Below are positions 25,284 to 35,074 of a stretch of 64,000 bases of DNA, piece by piece. Numbering within the stretch: position 1 is the first letter of the stretch; the number at the start of each line of letters is the position of its first letter. Under the pieces are notes generated by a model that saw only the letters and a program-made list of their open reading frames with translations, made no database searches and had not been told where the DNA came from. The position numbers and the translations under genes were made by a program. The stretch is from contig DBFCCI010000036.1 of NCBI GenBank assembly GCA_048380335.1, positions 66,005-130,004 on the forward strand, written 5' to 3'. The DNA is from Lachnospira sp900551945 (lineage in GTDB: Bacteria; Bacillota; Clostridia; Lachnospirales; Lachnospiraceae).

Positions 25284-25338
25284 GGGACTGATGCCTAGTG
25301 ATAAAGTATCGCTTTTATAAGACATCAGTTCCTTTTTT
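25284..25338 (+). terminator. Terminator of codY
   Basis: GGGACTGATG (25284-25293) pairs with CATCAGTTCC (25323-25332), with an inner GTGATA/TATCGC stem, followed by TTTTTT. It separates codY from the fla operon. Confidence 0.88.
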
Positions 25339-25382
25339 CGCTATTAAAATGTGAAAATTATGGATAAAAAAGTCAAAAACAC

Positions 25383-25410
25383 TTGTAATTTTTTAGCTAT
25401 ACTTTATAAT
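25383..25410 (+). promoter_or_regulatory. Main promoter of the fla/che operon
   Basis: TTGTAA (25383-25388), 16-base spacer, TATAAT (25405-25410), 57 bases before flgB. Sigma-A type; no sigma-28 (TAAA-N15-CCGATAT) pattern is seen. Confidence 0.7.
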
Positions 25411-25466
25411 ATAATGCAGGTCGATTTTGATTACGGATAAAAACGGTCAATTAAGGAGGATAATAT

Positions 25467-25859
25467 ATGAATTTGGGTGCGTTTGGTTATGTAAACGTAT
25501 TAAAGACAGCAGCAGATGCAAGTTGGTTGCGAGAAGAAGTATTGACAAATAATATTGCTAATGTTGATACACCTAACTATAAAAGACAAGATATTGATTT
25601 TAGTACTTATCTTAATTCAGCAATTGAAGCTTCAGCTACACCAGCTTCAACTCTTACACAAAAGATTAATAACATTGATTATGATAATATATCTACAAGA
25701 ACTTATACAGATAATTCAACTCTTTCTTATAGGCTTGATGGTAATAATGTTGATTTATCAACAGAAAATGCTGAGTTAGCTTCAGAGCAACTTAATTATA
25801 CAGCACTTGTTGATAGTATTAATAATGAGTTTTCAAGGATGAAGGCAGTTATTAAATAA
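25467..25859 (+). CDS. flgB: Flagellar proximal rod protein FlgB
   Basis: A 130-residue proximal rod subunit. The N-terminal helix with NNIANVDTPNYKRQDIDF is the standard rod/hook signature, and the C-terminal helix (QLNYTALVDSINNEFSRMKAVIK) lets it polymerise. First gene of the fla operon, with AAGGAGG upstream. Exported by the flagellar type III system. Confidence 0.96.
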   Translation: MNLGAFGYVNVLKTAADASWLREEVLTNNIANVDTPNYKRQDIDFSTYLNSAIEASATPASTLTQKINNIDYDNISTRTYTDNSTLSYRLDGNNVDLSTENAELASEQLNYTALVDSINNEFSRMKAVIK

Positions 25860-25888
25860 TTCTTGGATGAATGAAAGGGGATTGTAAT

Positions 25889-26374
25889 ATGTCTATGTTT
25901 ACAGCATTTAATATTAGTGCTACTGGAATGACAGCACAGCAGTTAAGAACTGATGTTATCTCAGAAAATATCGCTAATGTTAATACAACAAGAACGGCAG
26001 ATGGTACGCCATACGTTAGAAAAGCAGTAGTATTTACAGAAAAGACACTTACAACGGATACAGCAATTACAGGAGCAAGAAGTAATGGTTCTTCTTTTGC
26101 AAGTGTCCTTAAAAGTGCGTGTAATGGAAGATTAGGAGATGGTGTTAAGGTTTCATCAGTTTATGAAGATACATCAACAGATATGAATATGGTATATGAC
26201 CCATCACATCCTGATGCAGATGAGAATGGTTATGTAACATATCCTAATGTTAATGTGGTTCAGGAGATGACTGACCTTATTGACGCATCAAGGTCTTATG
26301 AGGCTAATGTTTCAGCTTTTAATGCAAGTAAATCAATGGCAACTAAGGGGTTGTCTATTGGACAGGCAACATAA
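25889..26374 (+). CDS. flgC: Flagellar rod protein FlgC
   Basis: A 161-residue rod protein with N-terminal FNISATGMTAQQLRTDVISENIANVNTTRT and C-terminal VNVVQEMTDLIDASRSYEANVSAFNASKSM helices. ATG 25889 is chosen with AAGGGG about 9 bases upstream; an in-frame ATG at 25871 lacks a site. 29 bases after flgB. Confidence 0.96.
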   Translation: MSMFTAFNISATGMTAQQLRTDVISENIANVNTTRTADGTPYVRKAVVFTEKTLTTDTAITGARSNGSSFASVLKSACNGRLGDGVKVSSVYEDTSTDMNMVYDPSHPDADENGYVTYPNVNVVQEMTDLIDASRSYEANVSAFNASKSMATKGLSIGQAT

Positions 26375-26432
26375 AACTTTATAAAAATACAATAATAGAT
26401 ATACATTTATGTATATAGAAATGAGGAAAGAT

Positions 26433-26765
26433 ATGGATTTAACATCAGCAGTTACTAATCTTGGTAGTGACTATGTATCTAAAGTGACACAGGCTATGTA
26501 TGATTCTGTATCAGATAGCAGTACTACATCTGAAACAGGTTCATTTGATACAATATACAAGTCAGTTGCAGGCTTACTTAATGATACTAATACTTATGTG
26601 CAACAGGCTCAACAGGCAGAAGTTGATTATGCTTTAGGAAAGCTGACAAATGCTCATGAACTTGGAGTTTATCAGCAACAGGCTAATATTGCGTTACAAT
26701 ATACTGTTGCAGTAAGAGATAAAGTACTTGAAGCATATAATCAGCTAATGAATATGTCAATTTAA
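26433..26765 (+). CDS. fliE: Flagellar hook-basal body protein FliE
   Basis: A 110-residue junction protein between the MS ring and the rod. The conserved C-terminal half reads AEVDYALGKLTNAHELGVYQQQANIALQYTVAVRDKVLEAYNQLMNMSI. GAGG at 26423-26426 favours ATG 26433. The N-terminal 45 residues are Ser/Thr-rich and variable, as usual. Confidence 0.95.
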   Translation: MDLTSAVTNLGSDYVSKVTQAMYDSVSDSSTTSETGSFDTIYKSVAGLLNDTNTYVQQAQQAEVDYALGKLTNAHELGVYQQQANIALQYTVAVRDKVLEAYNQLMNMSI

Positions 26766-26786
26766 TTGATTGGAGTTACGAAATAA

Positions 26787-28403
26787 ATGGTCGAAAGATT
26801 GAAGCAATTTCCAAAAAAAATAGTTGAAATTTGGAAAAATTGGACAAGAAAACAAAAAACAATAGTTATTAGCTCGGCAGCAGTATTACTTATTGCAGTT
26901 ATAATTCTGATAGTTGCGCTTAACCAGCCTAACTATCAAGTACTTACTACTTGTAGTGACTACAATGAAATGAGTCAGGTTACAAGTATATTGGATAGTA
27001 ATAATTATGCTTATCAAGTAGCAGATAATTCGTTAGTAGTAAAAGTAAAAAAAGCCGATTTGACGGCAGCTAAGATGGCAATAGCCGCAAGTGACATTAA
27101 GTCAGATGGTTATACTTTTGAAGATGCTATGACAAGTAGCTTTTCTACAACAGAGTCAGATAAGACTAAGCAGTATGAACATTATCTTGAATATAAGTTT
27201 GCTGACGACTTAGAGTCTATGGACGGAATTAAGTCAGCTTCTGTTACAGTAGATATAGCAGATGATACTAATTCATTTTATACTAATACATCAGAAACAT
27301 CAGTTGCAGCAGTATTACAGCTTATAGATACACTTTCTGGAGATAGAGCAGAAAGTATAGCGAATTTCCTTGCTACAGCAGTTGGAAATAGCACAACTAA
27401 TTCAATTACAATTATTAGCTCAGATGGTTCAACTTTATTTTCAGGCACAAGTAATTCAGCTTCTGCTTCTGGAGTAAGTTACAACAGTCAGTTAAAGTAC
27501 AAAGACCAGATTGAGTCAACAACAAAGTCTTCATTAAAGCAAGGTCTTTTAGCAACTGGTCTTTATGATGATGCTTATTTTACATTGAACTATGTACTTA
27601 ATTGGGATAGAGTTAATAAAATAGCAACAGAATATACACCAGCAGATGGTATGGATCAGGGACTTTTCTCAGAATCTTATGAGGAAACATCAACGGGTAG
27701 TAATAGCGCTAGTGGAACACCTGGAACGACTAGCAATAATACTAATGCTACCACTTATAATGTATCTAATGGTACATCAGAATCTACATATCAGGTTAAG
27801 AAATACTCATATCTTCCTAATGAACTTGTTACAACAACTAATACAGAGCCGGGTGCAATAGTATATGATACGTCAACACTTGCTGTAACATTTATTAAAA
27901 ATAGAGTATATAACGAAGATGAATGTAAACAATTAGGATACCTTGACAATACCACATGGGAGGAGTTTAAAGCTCAGAATGCAGATTCTGTTGTGTTAAA
28001 TGTAGATAATACATGGGTAGATTTGATATCTAATGGTACAGGAATTAACACAAATAATATTTCTGTTATGGCTTATGAAAGACATTATTTCCAAGACTCA
28101 ACAGCACCTGGAATTATGTCAACAGTAACATTCTGGGTTCAGATTGCACTTGCTGTAGCTATTTTAGGTTTATTAGTATTTGTAGTACTTAGAAGTGCAA
28201 GACCATTAACAGTAGAAGAAACAGAACCAGAGCTTTCAGTAGAAGAAATGCTTGCTACAACTAAGGAAAATCAGCCAGCAGTTGATGATATTGATATTCA
28301 AGAAAAATCAGAAACTAGAAAGGCAATTGAAAAATTCGTGGAAGAAAATCCAGAAGCCGTTGCATTATTGCTTCGTAACTGGTTAAGCGAAGATTGGGAT
28401 TAA
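26787..28403 (+). CDS. fliF: MS-ring protein FliF
   Basis: A 538-residue MS-ring subunit. A first membrane helix (about 27-45) is followed by ring-building motifs (TTCSDYNEMSQVTSILDSNNYAYQV, LEYKFADDLESMDGIKSASVTVDIA), a long Ser/Thr/Asn-rich loop (about 300-330), a second membrane helix (about 450-470) and a C-terminal FliG-binding tail (KFVEENPEAVALLLRNWLSEDWD). It anchors the rotor and export gate in the membrane. Confidence 0.96.
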   Translation: MVERLKQFPKKIVEIWKNWTRKQKTIVISSAAVLLIAVIILIVALNQPNYQVLTTCSDYNEMSQVTSILDSNNYAYQVADNSLVVKVKKADLTAAKMAIAASDIKSDGYTFEDAMTSSFSTTESDKTKQYEHYLEYKFADDLESMDGIKSASVTVDIADDTNSFYTNTSETSVAAVLQLIDTLSGDRAESIANFLATAVGNSTTNSITIISSDGSTLFSGTSNSASASGVSYNSQLKYKDQIESTTKSSLKQGLLATGLYDDAYFTLNYVLNWDRVNKIATEYTPADGMDQGLFSESYEETSTGSNSASGTPGTTSNNTNATTYNVSNGTSESTYQVKKYSYLPNELVTTTNTEPGAIVYDTSTLAVTFIKNRVYNEDECKQLGYLDNTTWEEFKAQNADSVVLNVDNTWVDLISNGTGINTNNISVMAYERHYFQDSTAPGIMSTVTFWVQIALAVAILGLLVFVVLRSARPLTVEETEPELSVEEMLATTKENQPAVDDIDIQEKSETRKAIEKFVEENPEAVALLLRNWLSEDWD

Positions 28404-28430
28404 TATTAAGATTGAAATGGAGTGAGAAAC

Positions 28431-29450
28431 ATGCCAAAGTCATCAGATGATAAAGGAATGGATGGAGTAAAAAAGGCGGCAGTATTATTAATTGCGTTAG
28501 GACCGGAGAAGTCAGCACAAGTTTTTAAACATCTAAAGGAAGAAGAAATAGAGCAGCTTACATTAGAGATTGCTAATACAAGTAGTGTATCACCACAGAC
28601 TAAAGAACAAGTATTAAATGAGTTCTATGAAGTGTGTCTTGCACAGCAGTATATTGCAGAAGGTGGTATTACTTATGCTAAACAGCTTCTTGAAAAAGCT
28701 CTCGGTGAAGAAAAGGCAAAAGATGTTATTGGAAAGCTTACAGCAAGTCTTCAGGTACGTCCTTTCGAGTTTATCAGAAAGACAGACCCAAGTCAGTTGC
28801 TTAACTTTATTCAAGATGAACATCCTCAGACAATTGCACTTATTTTATCATATCTTCCAGCTTCACAGGCTTCAACAGTAATATCTTCACTTCCACCTGA
28901 AAAGCAGGCGGATGTTGCAAGAAGAATTGCACAGATGGATAGAACTTCACCTGATGTAATTAAGCAGGTCGAAAAGGTACTTGAACGTAAGTTGTCATCT
29001 CTTGTTAATCAGGATTACACAATTGTCGGTGGTGTTGATGCTATCGTTGATATTCTTAATTCTGTTGACAGAGGTACTGAAAAGCATATTATGGAAACTC
29101 TTGAAATTGAAGAGCCAGAACTTGCTGATGATATCCGTAAGAAGATGTTCGTATTTGAAGATATTCTTTCACTTGACGATAGAGCTATTCAGAGAGTTCT
29201 TAGAGATGTTGATAACTCTGACCTTGCACTTGCGCTTAAGGGTGCTAATGAAGATGTTCAAAATGTCATACTTAACAACCTTTCAAAGCGTCTTGCTGTT
29301 ATGATTAAGGAAGATATGGAATTTATGGGTCCTGTTCGAATGAAAGACGTTGAAGAAGCACAGCAAAAGATTGTTAATATCATAAGAAAGCTTGAAGATT
29401 CTGCTGAAATTGTTATCGCTAGAGGTGGAGGTGACGAGATTATTGTCTAA
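28431..29450 (+). CDS. fliG: Flagellar motor switch protein FliG
   Basis: A 339-residue C-ring protein: N-terminal FliF-binding domain (KKAAVLLIALGPEKSAQVFKHLKEEEI), middle domain with the EHPQTIALILSYL motif, and C-terminal torque helix with charged residues (LSKRLAVMIKEDMEFMGPVRMKDVEEAQ). ATG 28431 follows TGGAG; the GTG at 28422 is less likely. Its 3' end overlaps fliH by 8 bases. Confidence 0.97.
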   Translation: MPKSSDDKGMDGVKKAAVLLIALGPEKSAQVFKHLKEEEIEQLTLEIANTSSVSPQTKEQVLNEFYEVCLAQQYIAEGGITYAKQLLEKALGEEKAKDVIGKLTASLQVRPFEFIRKTDPSQLLNFIQDEHPQTIALILSYLPASQASTVISSLPPEKQADVARRIAQMDRTSPDVIKQVEKVLERKLSSLVNQDYTIVGGVDAIVDILNSVDRGTEKHIMETLEIEEPELADDIRKKMFVFEDILSLDDRAIQRVLRDVDNSDLALALKGANEDVQNVILNNLSKRLAVMIKEDMEFMGPVRMKDVEEAQQKIVNIIRKLEDSAEIVIARGGGDEIIV

Positions 29451-30294
29451 TATTTTAAAAAGAGGTAGTGCAGTCTATCAAGAAGAACGAATAATTGACT
29501 ATAATCAAATTCTAAAAGAAAAGATAAAAAGCTTCACAGAACTTAGTGAGAAAAATAAAAAGAGAATGGGAGCAGATGGTTTTGTAAGTGGACTAGATGT
29601 TCCTGTATTAGAGATTGATGACGATAATTTTGAAGGTCTTAGTGCAGAAGAGCTGTTGCAGGCAGCGACAGTTGAAAAAGAAACAGAAGAAGATATTCTT
29701 AATAATGCAAGAAAAGAAGCTGCCGAGATAATTGATGATGCTAATAAAAAAGCAAAGGATATTGTAAAGCAGGCAAAAGAAGAAGCACAAGATGTACTTA
29801 GAGAAGCACAGGAGAGTGGGTATAATGATGGTGTTATATCTGCTCAGAATGAATATCAGAATATGTCAATGCAATTAGAAAATGATTATGCCAATAAAAG
29901 TCAGCAATTAGAAAGTGAGTATCAAAAGCTAAGAGATGAATTAGAGCCAGACCTTGTTAATACATTAGTAGATGTATTTGCAAAAGTTACACATACAATA
30001 GCAGAAGATAATAAAGAAGTAGTATTACATCTTATTAACAATGTTGTCAAGAATGTAGAAAATAGTCATGAATTTACAATAAGAGTATCTCCTGAAGATT
30101 ATGAGTTTGTTATTAATAATCAAGGTAAGATATATTGTTCAATGTCTAATGAGGTTAATCTTGAAGTTATTCAAGATACATCACTTAAAAGTTCAGAATG
30201 TATAGTAGAAACAGACACAGGTGTATTTAACTGTAGTCTTGATATAGAGCTAAACAATCTTATCAAAGAAATTAAGCTTTTAAGTTGTATATAA
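29443..30294 (+). CDS. fliH: Flagellar export protein FliH
   Basis: A protein of about 283 residues regulating the FliI ATPase. The centre (about 80-180) is a long coiled coil with Ala/Lys/Glu repeats (EEDILNNARKEAAEIIDDANKKAKDIVKQAKEEAQDVL), followed by the conserved C-terminal VHLI-type domain (EVVLHLINNVVKNVE...FTIRVSPEDYEFV). TTG 29443 is preferred: the GGAGG site (29427-29431) lies inside fliG, and the protein then starts SNILKRGS. Coupled to fliG by the overlap. Confidence 0.9.
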   Translation: MSNILKRGSAVYQEERIIDYNQILKEKIKSFTELSEKNKKRMGADGFVSGLDVPVLEIDDDNFEGLSAEELLQAATVEKETEEDILNNARKEAAEIIDDANKKAKDIVKQAKEEAQDVLREAQESGYNDGVISAQNEYQNMSMQLENDYANKSQQLESEYQKLRDELEPDLVNTLVDVFAKVTHTIAEDNKEVVLHLINNVVKNVENSHEFTIRVSPEDYEFVINNQGKIYCSMSNEVNLEVIQDTSLKSSECIVETDTGVFNCSLDIELNNLIKEIKLLSCI

Positions 30295-30322
30295 CATAGG
30301 CTTTAAGACAGGAGGAAGTATT

Positions 30323-31651
30323 TTGTTTAATAAAGCAAAGTATTATAATTTAATAGACAAGTCATATTATGACAAGCTAGGTAAAGTTACTAAAATTGTT
30401 GGACTTACAATAGAGTCTGTTGGACCAGATGCAAAGCTTAATGACTTGTGTATAATTCATTCTGCTGATGGTACTCAAAACTTGTATGCAGAAGTTGTTG
30501 GCTTTAAAGATTCACGAGTTCTTCTTATGCCTTTTGATAATGTTGGTGGAATTGGACCTGGTTGTATTGTTGAAAATACTGACCAGCCTTTACAAGTTAA
30601 AGTTGGTGATGAGATATTAGGACATACATTAGATGGGCTTGGCAATCCTACAGATTGTGACCATTTAGACCTTATTAATGAATATTCAGTAGAAGCACAA
30701 CCACCAGACCCTATGGATAGAGTTATTATAAGTGAAGTACTTCCATTAGGAGTAAAGGCGGTTGATGGTCTTATAACAGTTGGTAAGGGACAAAGAATTG
30801 GTATATTCGCTGGTAGTGGTGTAGGAAAGAGTACGTTACTTGGTATGTTTGCAAGAAATACAAAGGCTGATATAAATGTAATAGCACTTATTGGAGAACG
30901 AGGTCGAGAAGTAAGAGAGTTCATTGAACGTGACTTAGGACCAGAAGGTATGAAAAGAAGTGTACTTGTAGTTGCTACATCTGATAAGCCAGCTTTAATA
31001 AGAAATAAAGCGGCTAAGACAGCAACAGCCATAGCAGAGTATTTTAGAGACCAGGGAAAAGATGTTTTACTTATGATGGATTCACTTACCCGATTTTCAA
31101 TGGCTCAAAGAGAGATTGGTCTTGCTTCTGGAGAACCACCCGTAACAAGAGGTTATCCGCCTAGTGTATATAGTGAAATGCCGAAGCTTCTTGAAAGAGC
31201 TGGAATGTCAGACAAAGGTTCAATTACAGGACTTTATACTGTACTTGTAGATGGTGATGACTTTAATGAGCCAATTACAGATACTGCCAGAAGTATCCTT
31301 GATGGTCATATTATGTTATCAAGAAAGTTAGGGCATAAAAATCATTATCCTGCGATTGATGTATTACAGAGTATATCAAGATGTATGGGACAGATTGCAA
31401 CAAAAGAACATAAAAAGATGGCAGGAAGATTAAAAAATGTTCTTGCAACTTATAATGAAGCAGAAGATTTAATTAATATTGGTGCGTATAAGAAAGGTTC
31501 TAATAAGAATATTGATTATGCAATATCTAAGATTGATGCTGTTAATAACTTTTTAACACAAGGTATAGATGAAAAGTTTGGATTTGATGAAGAGCTAAAT
31601 ATGCTTAATAGTATATTTACAGACTATGAACAAGCATTGAACGTTAAATAG
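30323..31651 (+). CDS. fliI: Flagellar export ATPase FliI
   Basis: A 442-residue F1-beta-like ATPase powering substrate unfolding at the export gate. Walker A is GSGVGKST (164-171), with IALIGERGREVREFIE and VLLMMDSLTRFSMAQREIGL downstream. The start is TTG 30323 with GGAGGA 7 bases upstream. Neighbours fliH and fliJ form the soluble export complex with it. Confidence 0.97.
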   Translation: MFNKAKYYNLIDKSYYDKLGKVTKIVGLTIESVGPDAKLNDLCIIHSADGTQNLYAEVVGFKDSRVLLMPFDNVGGIGPGCIVENTDQPLQVKVGDEILGHTLDGLGNPTDCDHLDLINEYSVEAQPPDPMDRVIISEVLPLGVKAVDGLITVGKGQRIGIFAGSGVGKSTLLGMFARNTKADINVIALIGERGREVREFIERDLGPEGMKRSVLVVATSDKPALIRNKAAKTATAIAEYFRDQGKDVLLMMDSLTRFSMAQREIGLASGEPPVTRGYPPSVYSEMPKLLERAGMSDKGSITGLYTVLVDGDDFNEPITDTARSILDGHIMLSRKLGHKNHYPAIDVLQSISRCMGQIATKEHKKMAGRLKNVLATYNEAEDLINIGAYKKGSNKNIDYAISKIDAVNNFLTQGIDEKFGFDEELNMLNSIFTDYEQALNVK

Positions 31652-31677
31652 TCTTAAGGGTTAAATAGGAGATTGCT

Positions 31678-32130
31678 ATGGCAAAATTTGTTTATCGTAT
31701 GCAAAATGTCCTTGATATAAAAATGAGACTTGAAACTCAGGCAAAGACTAATTATGCTGAGAAAAATGCAGTATTGAGAGCAGAAGAAGATAAAATGCGA
31801 CAGTTACTCATAAGAATGAGAGAATATGAAACTTTAGCAAAAGAAAATTCACAAGGTAAAGTTAATATTTTTGAAATAAAAAGATGTAATGACGCAGCCA
31901 AAATAATTAAAGAGTATGTAAAACAACAGGCTATTCAAATAAGAGTTGCACAAAAAAATGTTGAAAAAGCAAGAGAAGAATTAGGCGAGGCTATGAAAGA
32001 CAGAAAAGTGCATGAAAAACTTAAAGAAAAGGCATTTGATGAGTTTAAGTTAGAGTTAAATGACCAAGAAAAAAAAGAAATAGATGAAGTTGTGAGTTTT
32101 AATTATAATGATAATAATAAGAACAAATAA
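31678..32130 (+). CDS. fliJ: Flagellar export chaperone FliJ
   Basis: A 150-residue, almost entirely alpha-helical coiled-coil protein rich in Lys, Glu, Arg and Gln. FVYRMQNVLDIKMRLETQAKTNYAEK matches the FliJ start, and length and position after fliI fit. It is the central stalk of the export ATPase and a chaperone-escort protein. AGGAG precedes the ATG. Confidence 0.93.
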   Translation: MAKFVYRMQNVLDIKMRLETQAKTNYAEKNAVLRAEEDKMRQLLIRMREYETLAKENSQGKVNIFEIKRCNDAAKIIKEYVKQQAIQIRVAQKNVEKAREELGEAMKDRKVHEKLKEKAFDEFKLELNDQEKKEIDEVVSFNYNDNNKNK

Positions 32131-32147
32131 GAAACAGGTGGTTGAAT

Positions 32148-32927
32148 ATGGCTAAGAAGAAGTCGAAAGACGAGATTAATACAGAAGATGTTGAACTTGA
32201 TGAAAATGGTGAACCGATAGGGCAAGAAAAGGGAAGTAAAGTAATGGGCTTTCTTGTTGCAATTATTATAATTGCGATATGGTTGGCTATATTTGCTATT
32301 TTAATAAAAATGGACGTAGGCGGCATAGGAAGTATGCTAAGGCCTTACTTAAAAAATGTTCCTGGAATTAGTATGATTTTGCCAGATGCAACAGATGAAG
32401 AAGTGGCAGAAGAAGAGGGAAGTCAGTATAAGACACTTTCAGAAGCATTAGCAAGAATAAAAGAACTTGAAAAAGAAGTTGATGACTATAAAAATTCTGG
32501 AGCAGCTTCATCACAGACTGTAGCAGATATGCAGGCTGAAATAGATAGATTAAAGCAATTTGAAGATAAGCAAGCCTATTATGACCAGTTAAAAGACGAG
32601 TTTGACAGAGAAGTTGTGTATGCTGATAATGCACCAGATATAGAAGAGTATAAAAAATGGTATGAAAGTATTGATGCTGATAATGCAGCACAACTTTATA
32701 AAGAAGTTGTAGAAAAATTGCAATATTCACAAAAAGTTAAGGACTGGGCAGAAGCTTATAGTAAGATGGAAGCTTCTAATGCAGCAAGTATATTAGAAGA
32801 AATGACAGGTGATACAGACCTTGTAGCACAGATACTTAATAATATGTCATCTTCTAAGAGAGCAGCAATTTTAGCAGAGATGACACCACTATTTGCTGCT
32901 AAAATTACTAAAGTAATGTATCCATAG
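32148..32927 (+). CDS. MotE-like / MgtE-N domain flagellar membrane protein (YlxF position)
   Basis: A 259-residue protein: charged N-terminus, one membrane helix (about 31-52, VMGFLVAIIIIAIWLAIFAIL), a coiled coil (about 95-165), and a C-terminal MgtE-N-like helical domain (EAYSKMEASNAASILEEMTGDTDLVAQILNNMSSSKRAAILAEMTP). This matches B. subtilis YlxF and the alpha-proteobacterial MotE, placed between fliJ and fliK. Probably a chaperone or assembly factor for stator or export parts. ATG 32148 is preferred; a TTG at 32142 is possible. Confidence 0.85.
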   Translation: MAKKKSKDEINTEDVELDENGEPIGQEKGSKVMGFLVAIIIIAIWLAIFAILIKMDVGGIGSMLRPYLKNVPGISMILPDATDEEVAEEEGSQYKTLSEALARIKELEKEVDDYKNSGAASSQTVADMQAEIDRLKQFEDKQAYYDQLKDEFDREVVYADNAPDIEEYKKWYESIDADNAAQLYKEVVEKLQYSQKVKDWAEAYSKMEASNAASILEEMTGDTDLVAQILNNMSSSKRAAILAEMTPLFAAKITKVMYP

Positions 32928-32987
32928 AACTATACGTTTTTTGTAAAAATAGTGATATAATAATAATATAATTATGTTATAATTCTA

Positions 32988-33032
32988 ATATGCTGAATAT
33001 GTATGAAATAATTGTATACATATTCGGCGTAT
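32988..33032 (+). terminator. Hairpin in the motE-fliK gap
   Basis: 17-base arms 32988-33004 and 33016-33032, fully paired as RNA with two G-U pairs, followed by TGGTTTTAT. Terminator-like, so probably partial termination inside the operon. Confidence 0.6.
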
Positions 33033-33079
33033 TGGTTTTATATAAATAAACAAATTACAACACGAAAGGAGGAAAACAA

Positions 33080-34492
33080 ATGGTTCAGTCAGTTGGACAA
33101 AGTAATAATGATATCAAAACGTCAACTGCTAAAGCTTCAGATATTGTTAATGTTATAACAAATAAAAGTACAAGCTTTAAAAAGGTAATGTCAGGGGCTA
33201 TGTATTCTAATATGGGTTCATCAACAAAGTCACAGCAATTATCTTTAAACAATAAGTCTGATATGGGTTCTGTTCTTAAGGATAGACTTAATAACTCAAA
33301 TAAGTATAATAATAATTCTAAGTCTTCATCAGTTAATAATAACAATGCTAATACAGAAAAAAGCAGTACTTCTAAGGTATCTAAAGCAATCAAATCTTCA
33401 TCATCTTCAGATATTTCCAACACAGTTTCAAAAGCTAATCAAGCAGCGGAGGATATAAAAGATGCTATTAAAAAAGCACTTAATATATCTGATGAACAAC
33501 TTGAAGACGCAATGAGTGTACTTGGGCTTACAGCAATGGATTTATTTCAGCCAGATAATATAGCTAATCTTGTTATGTCTATTTCAGGTGTACAAGATTC
33601 TATGGGCATTTTAACAGATGCACAGCTTTCACAGAGTTTTCAAGATATAATGTCAGCAGTTGAACAGACAGTTGATGAGCTTACAGCTGATACAGGTATG
33701 AGTGCCCAAGAGTTAAAAGAATTTTTTGAAAATTATTCAAAAGATACAACTGTAGAAGATAACAATGATGGAGTTAAAGAAGCCTTAGCTGAAACAGTTG
33801 ATAGCAATAACAATGAGGAGAATATACCATCAGCTAATGAACAGACGATGGATAATATTACTCAAGCAGTTGAAAAGAAAATTCAAGTTGCTGAGGATAA
33901 TAAGTCTTCTGATAACTTAATGGGACAAAACCATTCTGATAAGACACAGCAGTCTAATACAACAGTTACAGATATTTCAGCTAACCTTATACAGAACATT
34001 CAAAGTTCTTTTGAGAAGGTTATGTCAACATCATCTACTAATTCAGTTAATGGAGCTGATATTGTAAAGCAGATTATTAACTCAGTTAAAGTAAGTGGTA
34101 ATACCTCTATACAAAGCATGGAAATTCAACTTAATCCTGAGCATTTAGGTAAGGTTAATCTAACTGTAACATCAAAAAATGGTGTAATAACAGCACAGAT
34201 TGTTGCTCAAAATGAAGAAGTAAAGAAGGCCATTGAAAGTCAGATTGCTACATTAAAAGAGAATTTTGAAAGTCAAGGAATTAAGATTGAAGCAGTTGAA
34301 GTAACAGTTCAAAGTCATGCCTTTGAAAGTGGACAAAATCTTCAAGGTAACAATTCTGAGCAGGGAAAGAATTCAAAAGGGACAAGAAGACATATAAGTC
34401 TTGAAGAATTTGAAAGTCTAGGAGATGAAAGTGAAGAATTAATTGACAATCTTATTCACCATGAACACAGTAGTGTTGAATATACTGCATAA
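33080..34492 (+). CDS. fliK: Flagellar hook-length control protein FliK
   Basis: A 470-residue molecular ruler. The N-terminal 330 residues are low-complexity, rich in Ser, Asn, Thr, Gln and Lys. The conserved C-terminal substrate-switch domain is QSMEIQLNPEHLGKVNLTVTSKNGVITAQIVAQNEEVKKAIESQIATLKENFESQGIKIEAVEV (about 345-410). It measures hook length and flips FlhB specificity. Excellent AAAGGAGG site before the ATG. Confidence 0.94.
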   Translation: MVQSVGQSNNDIKTSTAKASDIVNVITNKSTSFKKVMSGAMYSNMGSSTKSQQLSLNNKSDMGSVLKDRLNNSNKYNNNSKSSSVNNNNANTEKSSTSKVSKAIKSSSSSDISNTVSKANQAAEDIKDAIKKALNISDEQLEDAMSVLGLTAMDLFQPDNIANLVMSISGVQDSMGILTDAQLSQSFQDIMSAVEQTVDELTADTGMSAQELKEFFENYSKDTTVEDNNDGVKEALAETVDSNNNEENIPSANEQTMDNITQAVEKKIQVAEDNKSSDNLMGQNHSDKTQQSNTTVTDISANLIQNIQSSFEKVMSTSSTNSVNGADIVKQIINSVKVSGNTSIQSMEIQLNPEHLGKVNLTVTSKNGVITAQIVAQNEEVKKAIESQIATLKENFESQGIKIEAVEVTVQSHAFESGQNLQGNNSEQGKNSKGTRRHISLEEFESLGDESEELIDNLIHHEHSSVEYTA

Positions 34493-34521
34493 GCAGTATT
34501 GAAACACAGAAAGGAGTTATT

Positions 34522-35034
34522 ATGGCAATTAATACAGATGGAATTGTATGGTCACAGATAAATTCAGATGGAAGTGCTACAACATCTAATTCAACAACAC
34601 AGTCGTCTAAGTTAAGCTCTACTACATCTAAAGATACAGCTAAGGGTCAATCTACACTTGACATTAATGATTTTTTAAAACTTCTAGTTACACAGATGCA
34701 GTGTCAAGACCCGCTTGAACCAACAGATAATACTCAGTATATCGCACAGATGGCTACATTTACACAGGTTGAAGCTACTACACAAATGCAGGAAAAGACA
34801 GAAGAACAGATGGCTGCTGACCTTGTTGGCAAAGAAGTTATGATGAAAACTGACCTTACAAAAGAAGGTTATGTTGTAGGAAAAGTCGATTACTGGCAAA
34901 AGGTAAGTAGTAAGATATATCTTGGAATTGGTGATAAGATGTATGACCTTGATGACCTTGATACCGTAATGGATAATGATTACTATAAGAAGTATTTTGA
35001 TAATAGTAGTACAACAAATACATCTAGCAAATAG
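34522..35034 (+). CDS. flgD: Hook-capping scaffold FlgD
   Basis: A 170-residue hook-capping protein. The core LDINDFLKLLVTQMQCQDPLEPTDNTQYIAQMATFTQVEATTQM is the FlgD signature. Ser/Thr-rich N-terminus. It caps the growing hook so FlgE can polymerise. GGAG lies before the ATG. Confidence 0.96.
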   Translation: MAINTDGIVWSQINSDGSATTSNSTTQSSKLSSTTSKDTAKGQSTLDINDFLKLLVTQMQCQDPLEPTDNTQYIAQMATFTQVEATTQMQEKTEEQMAADLVGKEVMMKTDLTKEGYVVGKVDYWQKVSSKIYLGIGDKMYDLDDLDTVMDNDYYKKYFDNSSTTNTSSK

Positions 35035-35074
35035 CATTGTTAAATATACATAGGAAAGATTTGAGGAGATGATT

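Noticed and set aside
30475..31032. A 185-codon minus-strand open frame opposite fliI
   Set aside because: Composition mirrors the fliI codons, there is no ribosome-binding site, and no recognisable domain; a shadow of the real gene. The same holds for other antisense frames such as 46829-47407, 40778-41371 and 24891-25325.
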